A DNA stretch of 23,300 bases from an uncultured Altererythrobacter sp. (GTDB lineage Bacteria; Pseudomonadota; Alphaproteobacteria; Sphingomonadales; Sphingomonadaceae): NCBI GenBank assembly GCA_938009055.1, contig CALLIO010000215.1, positions 1-23,300 on the forward strand, in the 5' to 3' direction. Position numbers and translations under genes: made by a program. The notes beneath the pieces were generated by a model, which made no database searches, was not told the DNA's origin, and saw nothing but the letters and a program-made list of their open reading frames with translations. Shown one piece after another: positions 6,158-15,788 of the stretch; within the stretch, counting starts at the first letter, position 1, and the number at the start of each line of letters is the position of its first letter.

Positions 6158-7263
6158 GGCGCGGTGCCCTGTCGTGGCTGACTATCTGCGCAGTTGCTCT
6201 GGCCGGATGTTCGGATAGCTCGGAAACTGTCGATGTGACCGAACCGGCCCAACTAGAGCCGCGCCAAGTCGAAACGATCATCGTAAAGACCGAGCTTTTG
6301 AGCAATCCGGTCAAGGCGTTCGGCACCATCGCAGCAAAACAGCGCAGTGCAATCGGCGCATTCGCCGAGGGGCCGGTTGAACGGATATTTGTTAAAGTCG
6401 GCGACAGGGTGACACGCGGGCAACCGCTCTTCCGAATTCGCCAGGCTGATTATCAGCGGAGCGTCGCGGAAGCGCAGGCGGCAGTTGATCTTACCGAGGC
6501 ACAAGCGATTGAGGCAGAGCGCCGACATGGCCGAGTGATGGCGCTTGCCCCGAGAGGGTTCGTCTCTAAGGCGCAAGTCGACGCTATCGAAACCGAGTTG
6601 GCCGTCGCCCGCGCACAGAAAGCCCAAGCGGAGGCTGCACTTGGAACAGCAAAGCAGGCGCTTGGCGATACGATCACACGCGCACCCTATGACGGCGTCG
6701 TGACCGCGCGATTGGTGGATGAGGGTGTCTATCTCAACAATCGTTTCTCGATGGGCGGGCAATCTGCAGCGCTTGAATTGCAAGAGCTCGGGACAGTCGC
6801 TGCTATCGTCAATGCCCCGCAGGAATATGTGGACGCCTTTCGCCGAAACATGCCTGCTCGCGTGTTTATCGAAGGGTTCGATGAGCCGTTCGATAGCATC
6901 GTTTACATCATCAATGATCGCGTCGATCCGGAAAGCCGGATGGTCGAGCTGAGGCTCCCGATCCGCAACCCGAATTATCGGATTAGCTCCGGGCTGGCTG
7001 CACGCGCTCTGATTGAGGTTCCTCCCGAACCGGCGATCATCCTGCCGGGAACTGCCATTCAAGGCGACAATGCGTCCTCCAATGTCTTGGTGGTCGAGGA
7101 CGGGAAGGCGCAGCGCCGCGAGGTGACTTACGAGAGTATCGACCTTGATAGAGTTCGCGTCCAGTCGGGGTTGAGCGAGGGAGACGAGGTCATACTCAAT
7201 CCTCCGGCTACCTTGCGCGTGGGCGCGCCAGTCAAGCCGCGCCGCACCCCAAGCGAAACCTGA
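6151..7263 (+). CDS. RND efflux membrane fusion lipoprotein
   Basis: A 370-residue periplasmic adaptor (HlyD/AcrA family) linking an inner-membrane RND pump to an outer-membrane channel. The first 20 residues are a lipoprotein signal with lipobox VALAGC, so Cys20 would be lipidated. The two halves of the lipoyl domain are about residues 62-95 (GPVERIFVKVGDRVTRGQPL) and 170-195 (APYDGVVTARLVDEG), separated by an alpha-helical hairpin (about 95-165). Beta-barrel and membrane-proximal domains follow to the end. Translation overlaps the thioesterase gene and the pump starts 1 bp after its stop. No outer-membrane channel gene is in the operon, so a TolC-like protein from elsewhere must be used. 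Confidence 0.93.
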   Translation: MLRRGALSWLTICAVALAGCSDSSETVDVTEPAQLEPRQVETIIVKTELLSNPVKAFGTIAAKQRSAIGAFAEGPVERIFVKVGDRVTRGQPLFRIRQADYQRSVAEAQAAVDLTEAQAIEAERRHGRVMALAPRGFVSKAQVDAIETELAVARAQKAQAEAALGTAKQALGDTITRAPYDGVVTARLVDEGVYLNNRFSMGGQSAALELQELGTVAAIVNAPQEYVDAFRRNMPARVFIEGFDEPFDSIVYIINDRVDPESRMVELRLPIRNPNYRISSGLAARALIEVPPEPAIILPGTAIQGDNASSNVLVVEDGKAQRREVTYESIDLDRVRVQSGLSEGDEVILNPPATLRVGAPVKPRRTPSET

Positions 7264-7264
7264 T

Positions 7265-10200
7265 ATGTGGTTAGCCGACGTATCAATCCGGCGACCGGTC
7301 TTTGCGACGATGCTGATTGCATCGCTTGTCGTGCTTGGCATTGTCTCTTTTGGCCGTCTTGGCGTTGATCTCTTCCCTGAGGTCGAGTTTCCATACGTAT
7401 CCGTTACCACCACCCTGCCCGGTGCTTCTCCGGGAACAGTCGAGACTGAAGTTACCGACATTGTTGAGGAGCAGCTCAACACAATATCCGGCCTAAAACA
7501 GATGCGGTCCATCAGCGCCGAGGGTGTCAGCATCGTCAATCTGGAGTTCGAGCTGGAGGAAGATGCGGACCTGAAGGCGCAGGAAGTCCGCGACAAGATA
7601 TCTCGGCTGGGAGGGGACCTACCCGCTGATGCCGAGCCGCCCGTGATTGAAAAAGTTGACCCGGATGCAGCACCGATCCTCTCGGTGCTTCTTTCGGGAG
7701 ACTTGCCGATCCGTGATCTCACCACTTTCGCCGACGAAGTGGTCAAGGAGCGGTTGCAACGCGTGCCGGGTGTCGGTTCGGTTCAGCTTGTCGGCGGGCG
7801 CGAGCGCGAGATGCGCATTTGGCTTGATGCATCAGCCATGCGCGGACGCGGCGTGACAGCGGATGATGTGCTGTCCGCGATCCAGCGCGAGAACGCAGAG
7901 CTGCCGGGTGGACGGCTGGTAACCGATGGCCGGAACCGGCAGTTTGGCATCCGCACATTGGCCGAGGCGAGAAATGCGGCGGAGTTTGCCGCGATCCCGG
8001 TTGTCTATCGGCCCAATGGGCAAACCGTGCGGATCGGTGATATCGGGCGGGTAGAAGACGCGGTCGAAGACGAGAATAGCTATGCCCAGCTCGACGGCGA
8101 ACTTGGCGTGGTGCTCGAAGTCCGCAAGCAAAGCGGCGAGAACACGGTTGCCGTGGCTGAGCAGATACGCGCGGAAATCGAGGACATTCAAACCAACACG
8201 TCCGAAGGCGTGAACTTTGTCATCGCACGGGATACCTCGCGGTTTATCGAACAGGCGATCGGCGATGTTCTGTTCGACCTGTTTATCGCAGTGCTGCTGG
8301 TTGTGGCAGTGACCTTCCTGTTTCTGCTGAGTTGGCGTGCGACGATTATTGTTCTCCTCGCCATTCCGACTTCAATCGTTGCGACCTTTGTCGCTTTTGC
8401 AGCGTTCGATTTCACCATCAACATGGTCACTCTGCTGGCGCTGACGGTCGCGATTGGCCTGCTGGTCGATGATGCGATTGTTGTGGTCGAGGCGGTGCAA
8501 AACGACGTCGATGAAGGGGTTGAGCCTACAGAGGCAGCGCATTCAGCGACCAAGCGCGTGGCGCTGGCGGTCTTGGCCGGAACATTCGCAACGCTGGCGG
8601 TATTTGTGCCGATCGCCTTCATGGAAGGAATTGTCGGCCGCTTCTTCTTCCAATACGGGCTTGCAATTGTCTTTTCGGTCAGCGTGTCGATGCTGGTCGC
8701 CTTCACGCTTACGCCAGCCATGTCGGCTCGGCTGCTGCGTCCCGAACATGCCGATAGTGGCTGGCTTGGCAGGATAGAAGACTTCCATGTCGGGATGCGC
8801 AAACGCTATGAACGGCTGGTGGGATGGGCGATTGACCGCCGTTACCTTGTGCTAGGTGGAGCGCTCGCCAGCGTGTTTATCGGAGGTTTATTCGCTTCCC
8901 AAGTTCCTAGCACCTTTATGTCGACAACGGATCGTTCTGAATTTCTTGCAACGGTCAAACTGCCGCTCGGAACGGGTATTGCGGGCGCGAAGGAAGCTGC
9001 GCAGCAGGTCGATGAAGCCTTACGAGAGCACCCAGAGGTTGAACTGGTATTTGTGAGTGCAGGCAGCGGAAGCAACCCGAAGGTTCATGAACTCGATATC
9101 TATGTCGGCCTCACGCACAAACGCTCCCGAGATTTGTCACAAGATGATCTGATGACATTTGCCCGCGATGCGCTCGGCGAAAATGTACCAAGCGCGCGCG
9201 AGATTGCCATCGAGGAGGTTCCTTGGGTGTCCGGGGCAGGCGTTGGACAGGTCGCCATTGAGCTCATCATCACGGGACGGGATTCAGCCGCAATCAACGA
9301 CTATGCACAATTGCTCTCAGGCGAGCTCGCTGCTCAATCCAATTTTGTCGATGTGCGATCAACCTACGAAGGCGGACGTCCAGAGCTGCAAATTGTGGTC
9401 GACCGCGACCGCGCGGCAGACTTGGGAATTTCTGCCCGTAGTTTGGCCGCTGCATCCCGCACCCTTATCGGCGGCAGCGATGCCGGGACATTCAACGATA
9501 ATGAGCGGCGCTACGACGTGCGGGTCCGCCTTGATGAAAGCGCGCGGCAGAGCCTCTCCGACGTCGAGACTTTGCCATTGCGAACCGGGCAAGGAACGCT
9601 GGTCGACCTTGCTTCGGTGGCCGAAGTCGAGGTCAACCAGAGCGCTGCAGAAATAGAGCGGATCGATCGATCTCGCCAGATTTCAGTATTGGCCAACACC
9701 GCGCCCGGTGTGCCTTTGAGTGTCGCCGTTTCACAGGTTGAAGATTTGCTGGGTGCGAACCCGCCGCCTGCTGGATTGGCCACGCAAATGGAAGGCACCG
9801 CCCGCCGCTTGGCCGAAACGAGCGAAGCCATCTTCTTTGCCTTCGGACTGGCGCTTGTGGCGCTCTACATTGTGCTGGCGAGCCAGTTCAACAGCTTCGG
9901 CCAGCCGATCATTATCATGCTGACCGCGCCGCTATCATTCTCCGGCGCTTATTTTCTGATGTGGGCAACGGGCGAAGAGATGAGCCTCTTTGCCCAAATT
10001 GGAATGATCGCGCTGATGGGTATCGTGATGAAAAACGGTATCCTGTTGGTCGATCTTGCCAATCAGTATCGCGACCGAGGCGACGAGGCCGGTGCTGCGA
10101 TGCGCAGCGCCGCCCCAGAGCGGTTGCGGCCCGTGCTGATGACTGCGCTGGCAGCGGTCTTCGGAATGCTACCTGTCGCCCTCGCGCAATCCGATGCCGC

Positions 10201-10378
10201 CGAATGGCGCAACGCAATGGGGTTCATAATCATCGGAGGCCTAACGACCTCGACTTTCCTCACATTGCTCGTCGTACCAGCAGCGTACGTAGCGGCCTCG
10301 GACCTCAGCGACGGAGCAACCAAGCTACGCGCAAAACTTACGAAGCTCTGGGTCATCAGTTCAAGCCATTGGGCCTAG
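7265..10378 (+). CDS. RND family (HAE1-type) efflux pump
   Basis: A 1037-residue inner-membrane proton-driven exporter of usual family length. It has the MWLADVSIRRPVFATML start with TM1 at about 12-30, a large periplasmic loop, then TM2-6 from about 335. The proton-relay aspartates are D402 and D403 in TM4 (GLLVDDAIVVVE). The second half repeats the layout, with TM7 near 530-550, a second loop, and the last TM group ending near 1010. The sequence resembles the HAE1/MdtB-like branch used for hydrophobic drugs. It should form a trimer with the preceding lipoprotein. It is the last gene of a four-gene operon under the divergent MarR regulator. No frameshift or missing motif is seen. Confidence 0.95.
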   Translation: MWLADVSIRRPVFATMLIASLVVLGIVSFGRLGVDLFPEVEFPYVSVTTTLPGASPGTVETEVTDIVEEQLNTISGLKQMRSISAEGVSIVNLEFELEEDADLKAQEVRDKISRLGGDLPADAEPPVIEKVDPDAAPILSVLLSGDLPIRDLTTFADEVVKERLQRVPGVGSVQLVGGREREMRIWLDASAMRGRGVTADDVLSAIQRENAELPGGRLVTDGRNRQFGIRTLAEARNAAEFAAIPVVYRPNGQTVRIGDIGRVEDAVEDENSYAQLDGELGVVLEVRKQSGENTVAVAEQIRAEIEDIQTNTSEGVNFVIARDTSRFIEQAIGDVLFDLFIAVLLVVAVTFLFLLSWRATIIVLLAIPTSIVATFVAFAAFDFTINMVTLLALTVAIGLLVDDAIVVVEAVQNDVDEGVEPTEAAHSATKRVALAVLAGTFATLAVFVPIAFMEGIVGRFFFQYGLAIVFSVSVSMLVAFTLTPAMSARLLRPEHADSGWLGRIEDFHVGMRKRYERLVGWAIDRRYLVLGGALASVFIGGLFASQVPSTFMSTTDRSEFLATVKLPLGTGIAGAKEAAQQVDEALREHPEVELVFVSAGSGSNPKVHELDIYVGLTHKRSRDLSQDDLMTFARDALGENVPSAREIAIEEVPWVSGAGVGQVAIELIITGRDSAAINDYAQLLSGELAAQSNFVDVRSTYEGGRPELQIVVDRDRAADLGISARSLAAASRTLIGGSDAGTFNDNERRYDVRVRLDESARQSLSDVETLPLRTGQGTLVDLASVAEVEVNQSAAEIERIDRSRQISVLANTAPGVPLSVAVSQVEDLLGANPPPAGLATQMEGTARRLAETSEAIFFAFGLALVALYIVLASQFNSFGQPIIIMLTAPLSFSGAYFLMWATGEEMSLFAQIGMIALMGIVMKNGILLVDLANQYRDRGDEAGAAMRSAAPERLRPVLMTALAAVFGMLPVALAQSDAAEWRNAMGFIIIGGLTTSTFLTLLVVPAAYVAASDLSDGATKLRAKLTKLWVISSSHWA

Positions 10379-10732
10379 TAACTGACCGCGTTGGATTGTC
10401 CGCCTGTACGATTGCCTGAATTGAGATAGCGAATTTGGATGCCTTCAAGTTTTAGCGAGGCGAAGGGTCGTGAGCACAGAGCCCAATGTCCGCTAACACC
10501 CCCAGATCGCGACATTGCCTACAGCTTGAACTGGGCCGACAGCGGACTGTCTGATTTGTTACGAAATAACCGGCAAAGCGGATGCCGAACCGCTCATAGA
10601 TAAGTCTCGAAGCTCTCCGCTATGTCCTATTAAGAGCACCTGCGGATAAGACGTCAATTTTGAAAATTCAGGAACAGAAAACTAGATCGACATAGCTTGT
10701 GTTATGTTCTGCACCGGAGTTAGACGCTTGTA
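10379..10732. other. Intergenic region before the defence island
   Basis: A 354-bp gap with no gene I can support. GTCCGC near 10488 can pair with GCGGAC near 10541 across a long loop, and AGCGG/CCGCT make a small hairpin at 10577-10594. There is no clear poly-T terminator for the pump operon. A weak promoter for the next gene might be TTGAAA, 17 bp, TAGATC (around 10659-10687). GGAG about 14 bp before the GTG at 10733 is a distant ribosome binding site. Confidence 0.45.
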
Positions 10733-13700
10733 GTGGATTTTATTGACAAACAGATTGCGCCGCCAAGATCATGGGAGAAGTTTGAAGAACTTGCTCGCGC
10801 TTTGTTCGCGTCGGTCTGGAACGACCCAACCGCCCAGAAGAATGGACGTACTGGCCAAGCCCAAAACGGTGTCGATGTTTATCTGACCCCCTCTCACGAC
10901 AACTCATCGGTTTATGGCATCCAGTGCAAAGGCAAGGATGCGCTTTACGGTGCGAAAGCTACCATAACAGAATTCGATGCTGAATTGGCGAAAGCCGAAA
11001 ACTTCGAGCCCAAATTGTCGAAGTGGCTTTTCGTTACGACCGCTGCAAACGATGCTAAATTGCAGGCGCATGCACGCAAGATCTCGCGGGCGCGTTTGAA
11101 AAATGGACAGTTTCCCGTTCACGTCATTGGCTGGGAGACGGTTCATGCTCTGCTAGATCAGAACAGATCGGTTGTTGCGCAGTTCTACCCTGAACATGTC
11201 GAAGCTCGGAGCGACCGGATTGACTTGCTTAAGACAGCAAGCCGCACAGCGTTGAGCTCCATTGAAGACAACCTCGTTCATGGTGTTGTTTCTCTTTCGC
11301 TGATCCGGGGAGATATCTGGTCAAGCGCCAAGACGGCCCTCTCCGACAACTCCGTTCTGAGACTGACTGGAGAAGGCGGCACCGGCAAGTCCGCCATATT
11401 GCGAAGATTAGGACTGGATTTCCCAGGAGAACTATTGGTTCTGAAAGATAGTCAGATCGCAGCCAAGAGCTGGCAAGAATTCACTACAAGCATCGGCGCC
11501 CCCGACACTCCATCAGCCGTCGTCGAACGACTGTCCGGCTCAGGGTCCTGTCTATTGTTAATTGATGGTGCTGATCGCTTGCTGCTGTCGGATCGCCGGT
11601 CAGTTGTGACCGAAATCCTTAAGGAGATCGCAGAAAGCCCGTTCGCCGAGAACTGGAAAATCGTCACGTCGGCACGCAACTATCAGGGCCAGGATGTAGT
11701 ATCGTCGGCTCTCAAAGAGGCAGGCTTCAGCGATCTTGGCAATCAGGTTGCCGTGGGTCATCTTGACAAGGATGAGGCAGCCACTCTTGGTTCGGCATTT
11801 CCGGAATTTGCCGATATGTTACGGCGTGAAGACCTCTCGGGCCAGAACCGGACGCTCTTCTTGCTCCGTGAACTCTTTCAGCGCGACAGTGCCCCTACTG
11901 GGTCTTTTACAGAGATGGATTTGGCTGGTGCCTGGGCGACAAAGGCAGGATCGGATCCGTCTACATCCGCTAGTCGCAGCAGAGCACTGTCCGAACTGGG
12001 TGCGCTGCTGATCCAAGACCCAGGCCGCCGCCCAGGCAGAGGGGAAGTAGATGCAATCGGCTTGCAAAGCCTGATCGACGAAGGAGCGATCACGTTTGAT
12101 AAACGCCGCGATGCAGTCTCGCTGTCATTCGACGTGCACGAAGACTGGCTCGTTGCGCGATGCCTGGAACGTGAACGCGACAAGATGCCCGATATTCTTG
12201 CCAAGGCAGGTGAACCTTTATGGTGGATGAGAGCGATCCGCCTGACGGGGCAACTGCTCCTCGAGGCCGGTGCCTACGAGGAGTGGGAGGCACTGATAGC
12301 GGTTCTCGATAACACAGAAGGCCTTGATCCGGCTTGGTCGCGTAGTCTTTTGGTTGCCCCACTCTACTCCGAGAAGTCGGCTGCGATCCTAGACGATCTG
12401 CAACCGACATTGCTGGCGGATGACGCCTGCTTGTTGTCGCGATTACTAGAAACTCTTCAGGTGTTCGAATCGCGGATTGATGAATCGCTCCTCAACTCAC
12501 CGGCGCTCGCGGATATGGAAGAAACAGAGCGTTATCGGTTGCTGGCTTATATGAAAAAGCCGCAACTTCCGAGCTGGGTACCTTTCATGAAGTGGTCGCT
12601 TCAGCATTGGGAAAACTGGCCCGCCAAACTCGTTCCGAAGCTGTCCGAGATAGCTAGGCTTTGGGCCGGGGCCACCGAGCATATTCCGAACGGATTGTCG
12701 CAAGGGATGGCAGCTATTTGCTATCGCTGGCTGGTGACGATCGAAGATGCCCAACGTCCAGAGAATTGGGACGATAGGCGGGAACCGTTCGATCATAAAT
12801 TGCCTAATCATCGAGACTGGGAAAAGGTTGAAGACAGATTTCGGGAAGTCCTGACCTTATCTACCAACTCGGCGAAATCGGTCACAAAGACCTATCTGGA
12901 AAGACTTGCGCAAGAGAGTCGGTTGCGGTCGGCCCGAGAGAACATATTGGAGTCGCCGCGCCGGGTGCCGAGCGCGCTACCCAAAGAATGGGTCGACATG
13001 TGCCTCCAGCAATTCGTTCCTCCCCGAAAACGAGTTCGCCATGGTAGCAAAAGCATAATACCCGACCAGCTATTCTCTTGGCATGAGTACAAAGACGCTG
13101 GCATCCGCGGAAACACCAAGTTCTTTCCTTCCTCGCCTTTGCGCGCGGGTTTCTCGCAACTTTTTGAAACCGATGAGACCCAGGCCATTCGCTTGTTTCA
13201 TCGCCTGGAAATGCGTGCCGCCGTCTATTGGCGGTGGTACTCAAAATGCGAGGATCGCAAAAAACCCAAACCTCTCGTTATTCGAATGCCTTGGGCAGAT
13301 ATTCCGCTCTGGGGCGACGCGACTGTCTATCGTTGGGCAAGCGGGATACTTGGATCACATGTGCTGGGGTCGGCCTATCTGGCGCTAGATGACTGGCTCC
13401 ACAAGAAAATCGCCGATGGCCGCTCGCCCGAAGAATTGTTGAAGCTGGTTCTCCAGCGACATGGCCTAGTAACGACAGCATCGCCGTGCATCGCGATTTT
13501 TCACGACCATATTAATACGCCTGGAGCACTGGACTGGTGCGGACCCTTTTTAGGCGAACCAAGATTGTGGAACTACGACATTCGGCGTCATCTCGACCGC
13601 AGTGACAAAGCCTATCGTATAGGGTTCATGAACGCAGGTGAGATACATATCAATGCTATTGAAGCATATCACGAGCGCCATGCGACGTACCAGCCAATGT

Positions 13701-15583
13701 CCCATGCCTTTCTGCTGCCGTTTCGCTTCAAAGCCAGTGAAGCGGCTCAGCGCGCTTTTGACGATCGGCGAAATCAATGGGAAGCGGATGACCTAGTCGA
13801 GTTTCTGGAGGAACGGGATCATCCGGCCATCATGACCGAACATCAGAAGCGGATCGAGCGCTGCTTTTCCGATAGCGACCCGCGCCAAATCGAATTGACC
13901 GAAGGTGAGGAAGACAATCAGGTTGTTGTCACGATTAGTCCACCCAAAGAAGCTCTACCGGAAATAGCTCAACTGGATGAAGACCGGAAGCGCTTGTCGG
14001 AAGCCAGCAGGCTCTTCAACTGGGTAAATTCGACTAGAGAGAATGGCGCCATCGACGATGCAATGACGCTTGATGAGGGCATTGAGCTTGCAAAGAAGCT
14101 AATAGCTGATCCGCAGCAGCCGGAGGAGAGCCGGTTTGGTTCTCTTGGAAATATCAGAAATGCGGCAATCGTGGGCGCAGCTGCGGTGGCTGCGCATCAC
14201 GGCAGCAAAGAGTTTGTGGGATCGCACCGCGTGTGGATAGAAGAACTGCTCCTTGCTGGAGCGCGGATTCAGCGCTCGCCCGAAGATCAACGATTCTTGT
14301 TTGACCAATCTATCTTGCCATCCGATCCTCAGGAATATGCGGCTTGGGGATTGCCAGCACTCGCAACACTTGAGCCGTTTTCAAGAGAACTTGATGAAGT
14401 CGTATTGGCCCTCGTGGTCCAGCGACTGAATGCGATAGCCTCTGCTGTGATGGAAGGGTTGCGTTGGGATCGGAGAGGCGACTTTGCCTGGACCGTTGCC
14501 ATTGCTGCACTCGATTGCTGTGTGCTCGATATTGGGCATTATTGGCGCAGCGACCGCGAAAAGCAGAAAGCTGCCGAGCGGATGGTTAGTCGGCGCAAGC
14601 GTGCTGTCAAACGTGGCCTGAAAAATCAGAATCTATCGCGAATGCCGGATGTTCCGCCCGCCCCGTACAAAATGCAGTGGGTTTTCACCAAGGAATGGAA
14701 ACGGCCTTTCTATCATTTGAAGATGCCGTCCAAGATCGGATTGGATTGGACAAAGGTAAAAGAGATTCTCGAGAGAATGAACTGGGCTGAAACGGTGGCG
14801 ACTTCGGAACGCCGAGCGCATTTTTCTCTATATCTTGAATCGCTGGTCGAGTGGACCCGGAGCTATTCGGAGGATGATCCGGATCGCTATGATCGACATT
14901 TCCCATATGAGTGGGGGCATGCCCTGGCGAAGTATATCGGCCGGTATTCCGCTGCAGCCGGTCTGGGCAGCGAGTGGAAATCGCTGTTGGCCTACTCCTA
15001 TCATGAGCGAGCTGAGGAGCTAATTGGCGACTATCTCGACGCGGTCGCGCATGAGCTAATGGTCTCCGAGAGAGAACCAGATGAACGATTCTGGGCGGCG
15101 TGGACGCCAGCTGCCGACTGGGTAATGCAAAATGCCGTGCCAAAGCGCCGTCCGAGCTGGGACAACACGCCTCATGCTTTGCAGGCCGCCGGTTTGGTTG
15201 GACCCTTTATGACGCCCATCCCACCCGACTGGCCGTATCTTTCAAGCCTACTCCCCCGGATTGACGAATGGCAGCAGTCCACCAAACACTTGCCAGGTGC
15301 AGCGTTTTCACTTTTGGCGATTGTCGAACGGATGGATGTCATCGAGCGCAAGCAGTGGTATCTCGCCTGGCTGCAACGCCTCGTTGATCAAAATGGATCA
15401 GACGAGAGCTTTTGGAGCTATGCGGGACTTGGCGACAAATCCGCAGCTCTGGTGAAAGTGCTCTCGACAGAAAAGGACATCGATGCCGTTTCAGTGCGCC
15501 GTTGCTTAGCGGCAATTGCGGACTCGGGTTCGGCAGTGGCGCGCGAACTGATTCCACGCTTCTCGAAGACTCGGCCGATTTAG
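10733..15583 (+). CDS. Mrr-like nuclease / STAND NTPase defence protein (Avs-like)
   Basis: A 1616-residue protein with anti-phage architecture. Residues about 8-155 are a PD-(D/E)XK nuclease of Mrr type: FEELARALF, a GVDVY segment with D48, then IQCKGK with Q64 and K66. A P-loop NTPase follows: Walker A GEGGTGKS (213-220, K219), Walker B CLLLIDGADRL with D278, and an arginine-bearing WKIVTSARN sensor-like strand. The remaining 1100 residues are a helical region without recognisable repeats, in the position where STAND proteins carry the ligand sensor. Length and order fit Avs (AVAST)-type sensors, perhaps near the Mrr-bearing Avs4, but the subtype is uncertain. The start is GTG, with no in-frame ATG upstream. 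It stands alone and converges on the next two genes. Confidence 0.8.
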   Translation: MDFIDKQIAPPRSWEKFEELARALFASVWNDPTAQKNGRTGQAQNGVDVYLTPSHDNSSVYGIQCKGKDALYGAKATITEFDAELAKAENFEPKLSKWLFVTTAANDAKLQAHARKISRARLKNGQFPVHVIGWETVHALLDQNRSVVAQFYPEHVEARSDRIDLLKTASRTALSSIEDNLVHGVVSLSLIRGDIWSSAKTALSDNSVLRLTGEGGTGKSAILRRLGLDFPGELLVLKDSQIAAKSWQEFTTSIGAPDTPSAVVERLSGSGSCLLLIDGADRLLLSDRRSVVTEILKEIAESPFAENWKIVTSARNYQGQDVVSSALKEAGFSDLGNQVAVGHLDKDEAATLGSAFPEFADMLRREDLSGQNRTLFLLRELFQRDSAPTGSFTEMDLAGAWATKAGSDPSTSASRSRALSELGALLIQDPGRRPGRGEVDAIGLQSLIDEGAITFDKRRDAVSLSFDVHEDWLVARCLERERDKMPDILAKAGEPLWWMRAIRLTGQLLLEAGAYEEWEALIAVLDNTEGLDPAWSRSLLVAPLYSEKSAAILDDLQPTLLADDACLLSRLLETLQVFESRIDESLLNSPALADMEETERYRLLAYMKKPQLPSWVPFMKWSLQHWENWPAKLVPKLSEIARLWAGATEHIPNGLSQGMAAICYRWLVTIEDAQRPENWDDRREPFDHKLPNHRDWEKVEDRFREVLTLSTNSAKSVTKTYLERLAQESRLRSARENILESPRRVPSALPKEWVDMCLQQFVPPRKRVRHGSKSIIPDQLFSWHEYKDAGIRGNTKFFPSSPLRAGFSQLFETDETQAIRLFHRLEMRAAVYWRWYSKCEDRKKPKPLVIRMPWADIPLWGDATVYRWASGILGSHVLGSAYLALDDWLHKKIADGRSPEELLKLVLQRHGLVTTASPCIAIFHDHINTPGALDWCGPFLGEPRLWNYDIRRHLDRSDKAYRIGFMNAGEIHINAIEAYHERHATYQPMSHAFLLPFRFKASEAAQRAFDDRRNQWEADDLVEFLEERDHPAIMTEHQKRIERCFSDSDPRQIELTEGEEDNQVVVTISPPKEALPEIAQLDEDRKRLSEASRLFNWVNSTRENGAIDDAMTLDEGIELAKKLIADPQQPEESRFGSLGNIRNAAIVGAAAVAAHHGSKEFVGSHRVWIEELLLAGARIQRSPEDQRFLFDQSILPSDPQEYAAWGLPALATLEPFSRELDEVVLALVVQRLNAIASAVMEGLRWDRRGDFAWTVAIAALDCCVLDIGHYWRSDREKQKAAERMVSRRKRAVKRGLKNQNLSRMPDVPPAPYKMQWVFTKEWKRPFYHLKMPSKIGLDWTKVKEILERMNWAETVATSERRAHFSLYLESLVEWTRSYSEDDPDRYDRHFPYEWGHALAKYIGRYSAAAGLGSEWKSLLAYSYHERAEELIGDYLDAVAHELMVSEREPDERFWAAWTPAADWVMQNAVPKRRPSWDNTPHALQAAGLVGPFMTPIPPDWPYLSSLLPRIDEWQQSTKHLPGAAFSLLAIVERMDVIERKQWYLAWLQRLVDQNGSDESFWSYAGLGDKSAALVKVLSTEKDIDAVSVRRCLAAIADSGSAVARELIPRFSKTRPI

Positions 15584-15788
15584 ATCGTGGTTCCGCAATA
15601 GGAGCCGAAAAGGCGACGGTCTGCTGCCCGTGAACGGTACCTTTTGATCCGTCTTTCGGCTGCAATCACGCAATTTCGCCAACTGTTGCGAGCTGGCACC
15701 CATGGTCAGCCTCCCCCTATTGGCTTGGTTTGCGACAACGAATAGGACGGGCGCTATAAGGTAAGCGCCGGGCGTCGAAGCGATTCTT
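15584..15788. other. Convergent intergenic region with stems
   Basis: A 205-bp gap between two converging defence genes. AGCCGAAA plus GACGG (15603-15619) pairs with CCGTC plus TTTCGGCT (15649-15661), giving a long stem with a 4-nt bulge. A second hairpin, GGCGCT/AGCGCC, lies at 15750-15769. Neither has a T run, so these are possible rather than typical terminators. No gene is seen. Confidence 0.5.

Noticed and set aside
6253..7746. 497-codon reverse-strand open frame opposite the fusion-protein and pump genes
   Set aside because: It is antisense to two clear RND genes, and its product is Ser/Arg/Ile-rich without domain character. Such frames arise from codon bias in GC-rich genes.
8188..8802. 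204-codon reverse frame within the pump gene
   Set aside because: Antisense shadow, Ser/Thr-rich, with no start signal and overlapping conserved transmembrane coding of the pump.
10281..10300. A sequence inside the pump gene (GTACGTAGCGG) resembling part of the att core
   Set aside because: Only 10 of 11 bases match half of the core and it lies in conserved coding sequence, so it is probably chance.
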